Below, one piece after another: positions 37,793 through 46,204 of a DNA stretch of 64,000 bases (positions within the stretch are counted from its first letter, which is position 1; each line of letters opens with the position of its first letter). The notes beneath the pieces are model-generated. The model did no database searches. It saw only the letters and a program-made list of their open reading frames with translations, and was not told the DNA's origin. Origin of the DNA: Arsenicicoccus piscis (GTDB lineage Bacteria; Actinomycetota; Actinomycetes; Actinomycetales; Dermatophilaceae); the NCBI RefSeq assembly GCF_022568835.1, contig NZ_JAKZHV010000003.1, forward strand, positions 1 to 64,000, read 5' to 3'. Made by a program: the position numbers and the translations under genes.

Positions 37793-39573
37793 GTGGGCGT
37801 TTGCGCTGCCGCGTCCACCAGCCGCTGCAGCGCTTCGGCACCATGGGCGAGGTGCCGCGCGAAGGTGTCGACGTCCGCCGCCGGCATGGTGCTCTCGTCG
37901 GTGTTGAGGCTGATCTCGTAATCACGCCCCAGCTCGTCGTCGACCGGCACGTAGTAGACGCCGATGCCGCCAACACTGGTGGGGGCGAACGCTGCTCGCA
38001 CGATGAAGTCCTGAGTGCCGAGCGACGTCGTCGACAGGAAGTCGGTCGTGAGCATCCGGTAGGCCGGGTCGTCGTGCAACGGGCTGGCGTAACCGTGCCG
38101 CTGCCGCATCAGTGCCAGGCCGAAGAGGTGCCGGTCGATCGCCTGCCCGGCCTTGCACCGCTTGACCTGCTCGCGGTGCCCCTGCAGCGCCGCGGCCAGC
38201 TCCGTCGGCGTCGCGGTCCCGTCGAGCATCGCGCGGACGAGCTCGACGGCCGCCGGGGTGTTGGGTCGCAGACACTCGGTGCGCCCGGACTGGAACTCGC
38301 GCATGTCAACGGACTCGTAGGTGCTGCGCAGCCGCCCGAACGTCGCGAGCTGCGCGTAGAGCAGGATGAATTGCTGGAAGGCGTCGTGACTCACCTTGAA
38401 CGGCAACGCTGCTCGCGTCGTGATGGCCGGGACGCGGACGATCCGGTAGCGCAATCCCTGCGCCAGCTCGTCGTAGGCCGTTGCACCCGTAGCCAGCTCG
38501 GCGGACAGCTCGTCCGTCAGGCGCCAGGCGAGGGGTGGCGTCGCTGATGCCTGGGTGGCGTTGTCTCTGTCGTAGGTGCTGGCCGGCAGCTGCTGCGCCC
38601 GCTGGATGATGGCACCGACGGTCGCCCCGTCGGCCATGCTGTGCTCGAAGTGGATCCCGACGAACCGGTCGTCGCTGAGCGACACCTGCAGGCTGAGCGG
38701 CTTGAACGGCCAGGCCTGGGAGCGCCCCCACGCGACGCTCTGCATGTGCTGCTCGATGGGTTGATCCTCGTCCGTGAGGTTGACGACGAAGAGCGCATCA
38801 CGCAGTCGCGCGTAGGTAGCGGCGTTCTCTTCGTCAGCCAGCAGCTGCTCGAACACCGTTGCGGCAGAGCCGTTGTCGAGATATCCAGGGGTCGTGAAGT
38901 CGACCTGCTGGTCAGCCTGCTGAGCGACCTCCTGATCAACGACGGGCTCGTCGACGCTGGACGTGCCGGCGAAGGCGCCTTCCAGCGCAGCGTGCAAGGT
39001 TGCCACCGGGAGAGGTTGGCCGGCAGCGTCGCTCACCGGGAGGGCTACGGCTCGACCGTGGTGCAGCACCACCACCTCGCGGTGCTCGGGGCTGGGCGAG
39101 CCGGCCACGAACTCGTCCCGGTCCGGCCGCGGGTCGCGCAGGCCACCGCGGATCAGCTGCCACTGCTGGCCGCAGAGCTCCTCGCCGCGGGTGCTGGTCA
39201 GCGGCCGGGCCTCACCGCGCAGGTGCTCGAGGTGCACCTGCGCGAAGCGGTGGATGACGTCGGCAGCCCGCGCGAGGCCTACGCCGGGGCTCGGCATCGC
39301 GATCGCGAACCCGACGTTGCTGACGAGCGGCAGGGGGACGCGGGTGACGTGATAGGCCTCGAGCCAGGCGTCCCAGAGCCAGCTGCGGCCGGCCGCGTCC
39401 TCGGCCTTCGCGAAGTCGAGCAGCGCCTGCTGGCAACGGGGTCCGTCGCCCGTCGCGAACGCCTCGACGGCAGCCTCGGTGCGGGCCAGCTCCTCGGTGC
39501 CGAGCAGCGGCGACACCGCCTCGAGGTAGCGGTCGAGGGTCTGCGCCAGCGAGGGCACCGGGAGCGTCTTCAT
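37759..39573 (-). CDS. Choline/carnitine O-acyltransferase family protein
   Basis: 604-residue enzyme of the carnitine acyltransferase family, full length compared with animal carnitine acetyltransferase. The catalytic His311 is in GIHFEHSMADGATVG. The N-terminal part opens LPVPSLAQTLDRYLEAVSPL, and a late motif STTSLGTQDFIVRAAFAPTS resembles the family's Ser-Thr-Ser and CoA-site region. It would move acyl groups between CoA and carnitine or choline. Its 3' end overlaps the ATPase gene on the other strand by 34 bases. The Met at 39573 begins the family N-terminus; the frame upstream has no support. Confidence 0.88.
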   Translation of the reverse strand: MKTLPVPSLAQTLDRYLEAVSPLLGTEELARTEAAVEAFATGDGPRCQQALLDFAKAEDAAGRSWLWDAWLEAYHVTRVPLPLVSNVGFAIAMPSPGVGLARAADVIHRFAQVHLEHLRGEARPLTSTRGEELCGQQWQLIRGGLRDPRPDRDEFVAGSPSPEHREVVVLHHGRAVALPVSDAAGQPLPVATLHAALEGAFAGTSSVDEPVVDQEVAQQADQQVDFTTPGYLDNGSAATVFEQLLADEENAATYARLRDALFVVNLTDEDQPIEQHMQSVAWGRSQAWPFKPLSLQVSLSDDRFVGIHFEHSMADGATVGAIIQRAQQLPASTYDRDNATQASATPPLAWRLTDELSAELATGATAYDELAQGLRYRIVRVPAITTRAALPFKVSHDAFQQFILLYAQLATFGRLRSTYESVDMREFQSGRTECLRPNTPAAVELVRAMLDGTATPTELAAALQGHREQVKRCKAGQAIDRHLFGLALMRQRHGYASPLHDDPAYRMLTTDFLSTTSLGTQDFIVRAAFAPTSVGGIGVYYVPVDDELGRDYEISLNTDESTMPAADVDTFARHLAHGAEALQRLVDAAAQTPTQPPSENAAAS

Positions 39574-39789
39574 GGGCGTCGTCCTGGTCGGTTCGGGCAC
39601 GGCGCGGTGATCGCCGTCGGTCTGCCTCGAGCATGCTGCAGGCGACGCGCCGCCGCAATCGGCACACGCCGCCTGGCACGGGTTCACCGCTTGTCCGGCG
39701 TCTGGCGGACTCCACGGTCACATCGTTGCCGCGCCGATCGTCAACCAGGTGCGCGACCATTGCGCGACAGACACACGACGGAGGTAGAC

Positions 39790-40134
39790 ATGGCTGGTTT
39801 CGACACGATCATCGTGCCCGTGACGGATGTGGCACGGGCGCGGGACTTCTATCGGGCGCTGCTCGGGGTGGAGCCCTTCGCCGACGCGCCGTACTACGTG
39901 GGCTTCATGGTCGAGGGCACCCAGCTCGGGCTCGCCCCCGGTGGTCCGACGGGTGGCGCGGGTGCGATCGCCTACTGGAGCTCCCCGGACATCCAGGCCG
40001 CAGTCAAGGCGGTCACCGCCAACGGCGGCACGATGACGGCCGACCCGCGCGACGTCGGTGGCGGCAAGCTGGTGGCCACGTTCACCGACCCCGACGGCAA
40101 CACCCTCGGCCTGAGCCAGGACCCGGCCGCGTGA
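39790..40134 (+). CDS. VOC family protein (glyoxalase/bleomycin-resistance fold)
   Basis: 114-residue one-domain VOC protein: IIVPVTDVARARDFYRALLG at the start and VATFTDPDGNTLGLSQ at the end, the latter the common C-terminal beta strand with a would-be metal Asp. GGAGG lies 7 bases before the ATG. Probably a dimer; substrate unknown. A repeat-rich intergenic stretch follows. Confidence 0.85.
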   Translation: MAGFDTIIVPVTDVARARDFYRALLGVEPFADAPYYVGFMVEGTQLGLAPGGPTGGAGAIAYWSSPDIQAAVKAVTANGGTMTADPRDVGGGKLVATFTDPDGNTLGLSQDPAA

Positions 40135-40140
40135 TGCTCG

Positions 40141-40275
40141 ATCGAGACGGCCGTTAGGCACGCAGGACGCGTCGAGATGGTGGTTAGCCACCGAAACGGC
40201 TGCTACAGCGCACATCTCGGTGCCGAAGTGCCGTGTCGACGCGGTGGGCGTGACGAAGTGCCCTCTCGGTGGCCT
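40141..40275. repeat. Dispersed palindromic repeat cluster B
   Basis: Intergenic mosaic of short units also found at 45346-45500: GAGATGGTGGTTAGCCACC, CACCGAAACGGCTGCTAC, CATCTCGGTGCCGAAGTGCC and CTCTCGGTGGCC. GAGATG and CATCTC are complementary, so the stretch can form several hairpins. A separate 12-base palindrome TGACAGTTGTCA follows at 40310-40321, upstream of the next gene. No coding sequence was found between 40135 and 40380. Confidence 0.65.
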
Positions 40276-40380
40276 CGGGCCCGGCGCGCGGGTCGGCCGC
40301 CCAACCTGGTGACAGTTGTCATGCCCAGGTCATGACGGAGCATCTGATGCCGGCGCGGCGGGTGCGGGCAGGCTGAAGCC

Positions 40381-40767
40381 ATGAACACGATCTCCAGCCC
40401 CGCCGCCCAGACCACCACCACCCAGACCGCCGCGGCCGACGCCCGGTGCCACCGCCGCTCGGTGCGAGCCGGCCTCTGGCTCATCGCCATCGGTGCCCTC
40501 ATCATCGGAGACGCCCTGCGGGTCAACATCCCCCAGCAGCTCTGGGGCGTGCTGCTGTTCCTGCCCCTGGCGGGCGCGCTCGTCGCCACCTGGCGCGAGT
40601 ACAGCCAGTCGCGCAGCATCGGCGGCCACCTGTGGTGGATCTTCGGGACGCTGTTCCCGGCCGCTGCGGGGGTCAGCATCCTCACGCACCGCGCGATCGA
40701 CTACAGCTTCATCGTGGCCGCCGGGTTCATCGCGTTCGGCCTCGCAACGCTGCTCCGACGCCGCTGA
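40381..40767 (+). CDS. Small membrane protein, function unknown
   Basis: 128-residue protein. A Thr/Ala-rich N-terminus, then HRRSVRAGLWLIAIGALIIG and three further hydrophobic segments ending in RRR. It looks like a four-helix inner-membrane protein. No family recognised. The palindrome TGACAGTTGTCA and a second TCATGAC repeat lie 50-70 bases upstream and may be regulatory. Confidence 0.65.
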   Translation: MNTISSPAAQTTTTQTAAADARCHRRSVRAGLWLIAIGALIIGDALRVNIPQQLWGVLLFLPLAGALVATWREYSQSRSIGGHLWWIFGTLFPAAAGVSILTHRAIDYSFIVAAGFIAFGLATLLRRR

Positions 40768-40841
40768 ATCTCCCCTCGTGCGACGGCTCCCCGGCACGTA
40801 GCCTCGAAGGGAGCCGATCCGCCCGAGCAACGGAGCCCGCC

Positions 40842-41879
40842 ATGCGCAGACAGGTCGTCAACGATCCCGACCAGATGGTCGCCGAGGCCCTGGAGGGGCT
40901 GGCACTCAGCCACCCCGACCTCGTCCGCTACGACCCGCGGCGCCAGATCGTCACCCGCCGCCACCAGGCCACCGACAAGGTGGCGCTGCTCTCCGGAGGC
41001 GGGTCCGGGCACGAGCCGCTGCACGCCGGGTTCGTCGGGGTCGGCATGCTCGACGTGGCGGTCCCCGGCGCGATCTTCGCCAGCCCGACTGCGTTGCAGC
41101 TGCACGAGGGCACGCTCGCCGCGGACAACGGCCAGGGCGTCCTGCACATCGTCAAGAACTACACCGGCGACGTCCTCAACTTCACCATCGCGCGCGAGCT
41201 GGCCGACGACGACGGCGTCCGCACCGCCGAGGTGCTGGTCGACGACGACCTGGCCACTGACTCGAACAACGACGACACCGAGGACGACGAGGAGGACGAC
41301 GGCGGCCCGGGCCGTCGCGGCACGGCAGCCGTGGTCGCCGTCGAAAAGCTATGTGGCGCAGCGGCGGAGGCCAGCGCGTCGCTCGACGAGCTCGCCCAGC
41401 TCGGCGCCGACGTCGTCAAGCGGTCGTCGACCCTGGCGTTCGCGCTGGAGGCGGGCACGCACCCCGGTCAGGACCGCGCCGGCTTCGACCTGGAGGCCGG
41501 CGAGGTGGAATTCGGCGTCGGCATCCACGGCGAGCGCGGTCGCTCGCGCATCGACTTCGCCGCCGCCGACGACCTCGTCGCCCACGTCGTAGACCCCCTG
41601 GTCGAGTCCCTGGGCCTGGCCCGCGGCGACGCGGTGCTCGCCATCGTGAACGACCTCGGCTCGGCCTACCCGCTCGAGACCTACGTGGCAGCCCGCGCCA
41701 TGCACCGGCAGCTCGACGGCCGCGGTGTCACGGTGGCCCGCTCGCTCGTCGGGCCCTACGTCACCTCGCTCGACATGCACGGCCTGTCAATCACTTTGGT
41801 GCGCGTCGACGACGACCTGCTGCGACTCTGGGACGCACCTGTCCACACACCGGCACTCACCTGGGGAGGCGCGAGATGA
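40842..41879 (+). CDS. dhaK: Dihydroxyacetone kinase subunit DhaK
   Basis: 345-residue DhaK. The glycine motif is LLSGGGSGHEPLHAGFVG, and the substrate-binding His229 (GVGIHGERG) forms the covalent hemiaminal with dihydroxyacetone. A loop that in relatives is short carries a strongly acidic insertion here (TDSNNDDTEDDEEDD, about residues 132-146) before GRRG. It is coupled to dhaL by ATGA. DhaK/DhaL normally take phosphate from the PTS protein DhaM or, in the single-chain enzyme, from ATP. Confidence 0.9.
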   Translation: MRRQVVNDPDQMVAEALEGLALSHPDLVRYDPRRQIVTRRHQATDKVALLSGGGSGHEPLHAGFVGVGMLDVAVPGAIFASPTALQLHEGTLAADNGQGVLHIVKNYTGDVLNFTIARELADDDGVRTAEVLVDDDLATDSNNDDTEDDEEDDGGPGRRGTAAVVAVEKLCGAAAEASASLDELAQLGADVVKRSSTLAFALEAGTHPGQDRAGFDLEAGEVEFGVGIHGERGRSRIDFAAADDLVAHVVDPLVESLGLARGDAVLAIVNDLGSAYPLETYVAARAMHRQLDGRGVTVARSLVGPYVTSLDMHGLSITLVRVDDDLLRLWDAPVHTPALTWGGAR

Positions 41880-42538
41880 CTACTCTGCAAGCGGGATTCG
41901 GCGAACGTTGGGTGGCCACGCTGCAGGCGACGTTCGCCGACGCGGCCGCTGCTCTCGGCGACCTGGACCGGCAGTCCGGCGACGGCGACTTCGGCACCAA
42001 CATCACCTCGGCGTTCGCCCGGGCGCGAGGCGAGGCAGAGGAGGCCCAGCCCTCGACCTACCCAGAGTGGTTGACCGCCGTCTCGCGCGGCTTCCTCGGG
42101 ACCGGCGGGACGAGCGGACCGCTCTACGGGATGTTCTTCCGCGAGCTGGCCCGGTGCACCGACGGTGACGAGCCGAGCCTCGCCGAGCTGAGCGCCGGGT
42201 TCGCCGCAGGGCTCGCGACGGTGCAGAGGTACGGCAAGGCTAAGGTGGGCCACAAGACGATGGTCGACGCGCTGTCGCTGGCGGTCGATGCGCTGGAGGG
42301 CAGCTCCGACGAGAACGACCCGGCCGAGGCTCTGGGTGCCGCGGCCGACGCGGCGCAGGAGGGCGCTCGGTCGACGGCCGAGATCACCGCCCGCCGAGGC
42401 CGCGCGGCGTACGTGGGTGAGGTGTCGCGCGGCGTGCTCGACCCCGGAGCCGTCGCCATGGCGCTGGTGATCCGCGGCGCGGCGCAGGCCGCCGGCGGCT
42501 CGACCGATGCCGTCGACGCCAGCTGGATGCAGGCGTAG
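41876..42538 (+). CDS. dhaL: Dihydroxyacetone kinase subunit DhaL
   Basis: 220-residue all-helical nucleotide-binding subunit. The Mg-binding Asp residues are Asp31, Asp36 and Asp38 in GDLDRQSGDGDFGTNI; the usual GDGDHG has Phe39 in place of His. GTGGTSGPLYG, KVGHKTMVDAL and RGRAAYVGEVSRGVLDPGA are the other conserved stretches. It starts inside dhaK's stop (ATGA). No dhaM is found in the window, so the phosphoryl donor must be encoded elsewhere. Confidence 0.9.
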   Translation: MTTLQAGFGERWVATLQATFADAAAALGDLDRQSGDGDFGTNITSAFARARGEAEEAQPSTYPEWLTAVSRGFLGTGGTSGPLYGMFFRELARCTDGDEPSLAELSAGFAAGLATVQRYGKAKVGHKTMVDALSLAVDALEGSSDENDPAEALGAAADAAQEGARSTAEITARRGRAAYVGEVSRGVLDPGAVAMALVIRGAAQAAGGSTDAVDASWMQA

Positions 42539-42579
42539 CCCGGCACCCCGAACCCACCTCTCCTGCTACGCAATTCAGG

Positions 42580-43014
42580 TCAGGCGTCGCCAATCCCAAA
42601 GTCCTCCAACCGGGTTGCCAGCAACACGTTCAGCGCGATCGACTCGCCGTCGCGAGCGCCCTTGCCCACCTGGAGAGGTGGTGGCGAGGGCTCTACGGGG
42701 ACCGTGCGGAAGCGCCCGAACGTGACCGGCGGCACGACCAGCACGTAGTAGGCGCCGTCCTCGCCCAGACCGATGGAACGGTCGCGCTTGAGATACCAGC
42801 CGGTGATGCCGGTGCGATAGCGGCCGGACCCGCTCCAGGGACGCGAGGTGAGCTCCTCGGTCGGGACGCCGGCCGACTTCAGCTGCGCGACGAATCGGTC
42901 GATCAGCACCTGGGCCTCGGCGGACTCCTGCGCCTCGCGCCGATGCTGGACCTCGATCTGGTAGTTCGCGATCTCGGCCAGCTCGGCCCGTCGCTGCTCG
43001 GTCTCGTCGTCCAT
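42580..43014 (-). CDS. Hypothetical protein
   Basis: 144-residue soluble protein. The N-terminal 50 residues are charged and helical (ETEQRRAELAEIANYQIEVQ), and the rest is a compact domain with GITGWYLKRDRSIGLGEDG and GAYYVLVVPP. There is no signal peptide and no recognised family. The ATG at 43014 has GGGAGG and GAGG upstream. It stands alone between the dha genes and a small basic protein. Confidence 0.65.
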   Translation of the reverse strand: MDDETEQRRAELAEIANYQIEVQHRREAQESAEAQVLIDRFVAQLKSAGVPTEELTSRPWSGSGRYRTGITGWYLKRDRSIGLGEDGAYYVLVVPPVTFGRFRTVPVEPSPPPLQVGKGARDGESIALNVLLATRLEDFGIGDA

Positions 43015-43187
43015 CGTCCTCGTCACCTCCCGCGACGCACGCCCGGCGTCGACCACACCAGTCTGCGCCGAAGGGAGCCCGGACGCGCTGCCGCACCACG
43101 GGTAGACCACCCCGGCGCACCCTTGCGCGGCGGAGGGCCGGCGTGCCTACGGTGGAGACGTCGGAACCACACCGAGGAGGTCGGACC

Positions 43188-43514
43188 ATGCCGCAGGAGC
43201 AGTGGAGCGACAAGCGCGAGCGTCAGTACGAGCACATCAAGGAGAGCGCGCTCGAGCGCGGCGAGAGCGAGGACGTGGCCGAGGAGATCGCGGCGCGTAC
43301 GGTCAACAAGGAGCGCGCCCGGGCCGGCGAGGCGAAGGAGGCGAGCAAGACCTCCCTCGATGACATCTCCTCGGGTCGGCGCGGCGGCCTACGCTCGCAT
43401 CGCGGCGCCGGTGGCCGGACCCGTGACCAGCTCTACGAGGAGGCCAAGCGCAAGGGCGTCAAGGGTCGCTCCTCGATGACCAAGGCCGAGCTCGAGAAGG
43501 CCGTGGACGACTGA
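43188..43514 (+). CDS. Small basic protein with Rho_N-like C-terminus (plasmid-stabilisation-like)
   Basis: 108-residue, highly charged protein. The N-terminal half (EQWSDKRERQYEHIKESALE, AEEIAARTVNKERARAG) matches small actinobacterial proteins often annotated as plasmid stabilisation. The C-terminal TRDQLYEEAKRKGVKGRSSM, TKAELEKAV resembles a Rho_N/SAP-type nucleic-acid-binding fold. GAGGAGG lies upstream. The role is unknown; stress-related DNA or RNA binding is possible. Confidence 0.75.
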   Translation: MPQEQWSDKRERQYEHIKESALERGESEDVAEEIAARTVNKERARAGEAKEASKTSLDDISSGRRGGLRSHRGAGGRTRDQLYEEAKRKGVKGRSSMTKAELEKAVDD

Positions 43515-43667
43515 CTCGATGACGTTCTCTCACCCCATATCGCCATCTCAGTAGATTCAGGTAGAGAGCGATAGGCCGGCGCCGAAGAGGTAGCGCAGTC
43601 TGGATGGCGCAAAGCACCAGTCAGACGCTAGGCTGTGAGCGGCTCATTCGACCGCTCAGGAGGCGGC

Positions 43668-44381
43668 ATGCACACAGCTCCGCAGCCCTTCGTCGACTGG
43701 CGCGAGCTCGCGTCGGCCGCTGATCCGGTCCACCCGCCGACACGCGCTCGCTATCGGCGGCTGCTGAGCGACCTGCCCGCCCAGGGCGTTGCCACACCGG
43801 TCCGCGCAGATCACGGGGTCGCGGGGAGCCGGAAGCTCCACAGCGTGCTCTCGTTGCTGGCCATCCATGCGCACCAGGCGGGAGACGAAGACGGTGCGGC
43901 GACCCTGTCTGTGGGGGCGTCGGCGCTGGAGGCGGCCTTCGCCACACAGCTGGCCGATCTGGGTCGTGAGGGCCATGCCCAGGACTGGCTCGCCGACGCC
44001 CGCAGACGCACCGCGGAGGTGATCGACCACTGGCCCGGGCTGGACCGGGTCCTGCTCGCCGAGGGCCGGATTCGCGAGTCGCTCGACGCCTACGTCCTCG
44101 TCGCGTCGACCGCGAAAGGTCATCAGGGCGACGATCAGATCCTGGTCCCGGCCGAGCTTGCCGCGGAGCATAGCCTCGTCGCCGGCGATGACGTGTGGGT
44201 CCTCCAGCGCCGCCTCGGCAGAGCGGTCGTCATCGAGCTGCTGCCGGCGGCCCCGCTGGACGAAGACTGGGTGGATGTCGCCGACACCACCGGGCTCGAG
44301 TCGATGCCCACGTCCAGCGAGCTCGCGCAGATGTCCGTCGACGTCGCGCACAAGCCGCCGCGTCGGGTTCGTGTCGGCTGA
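43668..44381 (+). CDS. Hypothetical protein
   Basis: 237-residue protein of unknown family. AGGAGG directly upstream fixes the ATG at 43668. A helical middle part (KLHSVLSLLAIHAHQAG to DARRRTAEVIDHW) is followed by a beta-rich segment DQILVPAELAAEHSLVAGDD, then VWVLQRRLGRAVVIELLPA, which reads like a SpoVT/AbrB-type or beta-barrel fold. The tail ends in KPPRRVRVG. No neighbour suggests a role. Confidence 0.65.
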   Translation: MHTAPQPFVDWRELASAADPVHPPTRARYRRLLSDLPAQGVATPVRADHGVAGSRKLHSVLSLLAIHAHQAGDEDGAATLSVGASALEAAFATQLADLGREGHAQDWLADARRRTAEVIDHWPGLDRVLLAEGRIRESLDAYVLVASTAKGHQGDDQILVPAELAAEHSLVAGDDVWVLQRRLGRAVVIELLPAAPLDEDWVDVADTTGLESMPTSSELAQMSVDVAHKPPRRVRVG

Positions 44382-44699
44382 CCCGTCTTGCATGTCAGTT
44401 GATTATCAAAAACTATTGGACAAACGCGATACTTTTGTAGACCTTGCCATCCTCACCCTGCGCCCCCGACCACCGAACACGCGCCACCCGTAGCCTGCCG
44501 CCTTGGGCCCTTGAACGGTCCCGTCGACCGCCTGGATGGAGCAACTTCCCGAGGAACGGTCGCACGGCTCGTGACAGGAGCTCTACGTTCTGTATCCGTC
44601 AGGGTACGCAGGGTGCCCTGCCTGCCTCTGAGGCTCGCGCGCTTGTCACAAGTCGGTCGCGCTCAGCATGCAGAAGCGACTGATCGCGAAGGAGCCACC
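44382..44699. other. Intergenic region, partly AT-rich
   Basis: About 320 bases. The first 60 (44390-44445) are strikingly AT-rich for this genome (runs such as TTGATTATCAAAAACTA) and then normal GC returns. Short frames here have no ribosome site and no composition signal, so none is called. The stretch presumably holds the promoter of the TM2 protein gene. Confidence 0.5.
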
Positions 44700-45251
44700 G
44701 TGACCGAGTCCGTGCAGAACCCGCACGTCCCCCAGCATCCGACCTCGCATGAACTCGCCCCAGCGCAGGTGCAGATGACGCCGTCAGCCCCAGTCCCGGT
44801 GCCACAGCAGATTGTGCCCTCGGGATGGCCTCAGGTTGCCCAGCAGAGCGCGGCGATGTCTTCGGGCATCGCCTTTCCGGGCACGGGAAGCAGCACCTAC
44901 CGGGTTAACATCGCTGGCATCGAACAGGGTCCCTATCCCGTCGAGCACGTGCGCGCGCTGGCCCGCACCGGGCAGCTCGCGCCGACCGACGCCGTGAGCT
45001 ACGCAGGGCAGGCGTGGGTGCCGGCGACAAGCGCGCCCGGGATCTTCTCGGACAAGTCCTACATCGCCGCCCTGCTTATCTCTTTCTTCCTTGGTGCGCT
45101 CGGCATCGACCGCTTCTATCTCGGTTACATCGGCCTCGGGGTCGCGAAACTCTTCCTCGGCTGGCTCACGTTCGGTATCTGGCCGTTGATCGACTTCATC
45201 CTGATCGCCGTCCGCCAGGTGCCGGACGCGCACGGCCGCCCCCTGCGCTGA
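44700..45251 (+). CDS. TM2 domain protein with GYF_2-like segment
   Basis: 183 residues. A Pro/Gln/Ser-rich N-terminus (1-70), then a GYF_2-like module (YRVNIAGIEQGPYPVEHVRA, DAVSYAGQAWVPA), then the TM2 domain: KSYIAALLISFFLGALGIDR, FYLGYIGLGVAKLF, and the second helix with WPLIDFILI. GTG start with AAGGAG 7 bases upstream. TM2 proteins are membrane proteins of unknown function in bacteria. Confidence 0.85.
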   Translation: MTESVQNPHVPQHPTSHELAPAQVQMTPSAPVPVPQQIVPSGWPQVAQQSAAMSSGIAFPGTGSSTYRVNIAGIEQGPYPVEHVRALARTGQLAPTDAVSYAGQAWVPATSAPGIFSDKSYIAALLISFFLGALGIDRFYLGYIGLGVAKLFLGWLTFGIWPLIDFILIAVRQVPDAHGRPLR

Positions 45252-45287
45252 ATGCCCGGCAAGGGTCGACGCCCCGCGCCGAGACTG

Positions 45288-45329
45288 CAGATGTCGGACA
45301 CGACACGCCGCACAGCTGTCCGACATCTG
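45288..45329. repeat. Dispersed palindromic element, copy C1
   Basis: Perfect 13-base arms CAGATGTCGGACA (45288-45300) and TGTCCGACATCTG (45317-45329) around a 16-base loop starting CGACACGCCG. It is the same element as at 16474-16515, and the tail CCATCTCGGTG that follows links it to the neighbouring repeat cluster. Confidence 0.8.
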
Positions 45330-45345
45330 CCATCTCGGTGTCGCC

Positions 45346-45500
45346 CGCACAACCTTGATGCCTCGAGGCACCGAGATGGCGGTTGGCCACCACTCCCGCC
45401 TCGACACGGCACTTGGGCACCGAAACGGCTGTTACGCCAGCCATCTCAGTGGCTAGGTGCCATCTCGACGGGGTGAGCATCACCAACCGTCATCTCGGCA
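45346..45500. repeat. Dispersed palindromic repeat cluster C2
   Basis: Short units shared with 40141-40275: CACCGAGATGGCGGTTGGCC, GACACGGCACTTGGGC, CACCGAAACGGCTGTTACGC, CCATCTCAGTGGC, GTGCCATCTCGACG and CGTCATCTCGGCAC. GAGATGG and CCATCTC alternate, giving nested hairpins. The order of units differs from cluster B. Nothing coding is seen in 45252-45569. Confidence 0.65.
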
Positions 45501-45569
45501 CAGCGGGCTGAGGCCCGGGCGGGCTGCGCGCCCAGCGGCTCTCCAGGCAGGCCACCTAGGGTCGAACCC

Positions 45570-46199
45570 ATGAGCGCCATCGTCGACTGGATCGTCGGGC
45601 TGATGGCGGTGATCGGCGCACCGGGGGTGGGTGTCGCCACAGCGCTGGAGACCGTCTTCCCGCCCATCCCCTCCGAGCTCGTCCTGCCACTCGCGGGATT
45701 CACGGCCCAACGCGGCGAGTACACGGTGCTGGCGGCGATCGTGTGGGCGACGATCGGCTCCGTGGTGGGGGCGCTCGTGCTCTACCAGCTCGGTCGCATC
45801 TGGGGTCTGGAGCGACTGCGCAGCACGGCCGAGCGCATCCCCCTGCTGCACGCCAGCGACGTGGACAAGGCCATGGACGCGTTCGCCAAACGCGGCCGCA
45901 CCTCGGTGCTCGTCGGCCGACTCATCCCGGGCGTCCGCAGCTTCGTCTCCATCCCCGCGGGTATAGACCGGATGCCGCTGGCGACCTTCCTGATCTACAC
46001 CACCATCGGTAGCGCCGCCTGGAACGCCCTGCTCGTCGGCCTCGGTCACGAGCTGGGGAACCGATGGACGCTGGTGGAGACGTACGTCGGCCGCTTCTCG
46101 ACCGTCGTGTGGACCCTCATCGGCCTCGCCGTCGCCGTGTTCGTCACGCGCCGGCTGCGCCGGCGGTCGCGGGCTCTCGCGGAGGCCGAGTCGCGGTAG
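45570..46199 (+). CDS. DedA family membrane protein
   Basis: 209-residue DedA/SNARE-associated protein. TALETVFPPIPSELVLPLAG carries the conserved Glu and the Pro-Ser-Glu, and the second half has FAKRGRTSVLVGRLIPGVRS, FVSIPAGIDRM. Five to six helices. Family members act as lipid scramblases/undecaprenyl-phosphate or phosphatidylethanolamine flippases and affect membrane potential. No Shine-Dalgarno is evident, so it may be leaderless. Confidence 0.9.
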   Translation: MSAIVDWIVGLMAVIGAPGVGVATALETVFPPIPSELVLPLAGFTAQRGEYTVLAAIVWATIGSVVGALVLYQLGRIWGLERLRSTAERIPLLHASDVDKAMDAFAKRGRTSVLVGRLIPGVRSFVSIPAGIDRMPLATFLIYTTIGSAAWNALLVGLGHELGNRWTLVETYVGRFSTVVWTLIGLAVAVFVTRRLRRRSRALAEAESR

Positions 46200-46204
46200 A
46201 GCCT

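Noticed and set aside
40446..40841. In-frame extension upstream of dhaK
   Set aside because: It is antiparallel in content to the small membrane protein frame, crosses its stop region and is Arg/Pro/His-rich. The DhaK family start is at 40842.
43588..43660. tRNA-like stretch (GGTAGCGCAGTCTGGATGGCGC)
   Set aside because: It resembles a D-arm, but no acceptor stem, anticodon arm or GTTCGANTC T-arm can be built around it.
40135..45560. Repeat clusters considered as a CRISPR array
   Set aside because: Units are unevenly spaced, differ in order and lack constant-length spacers, and no cas gene is present.
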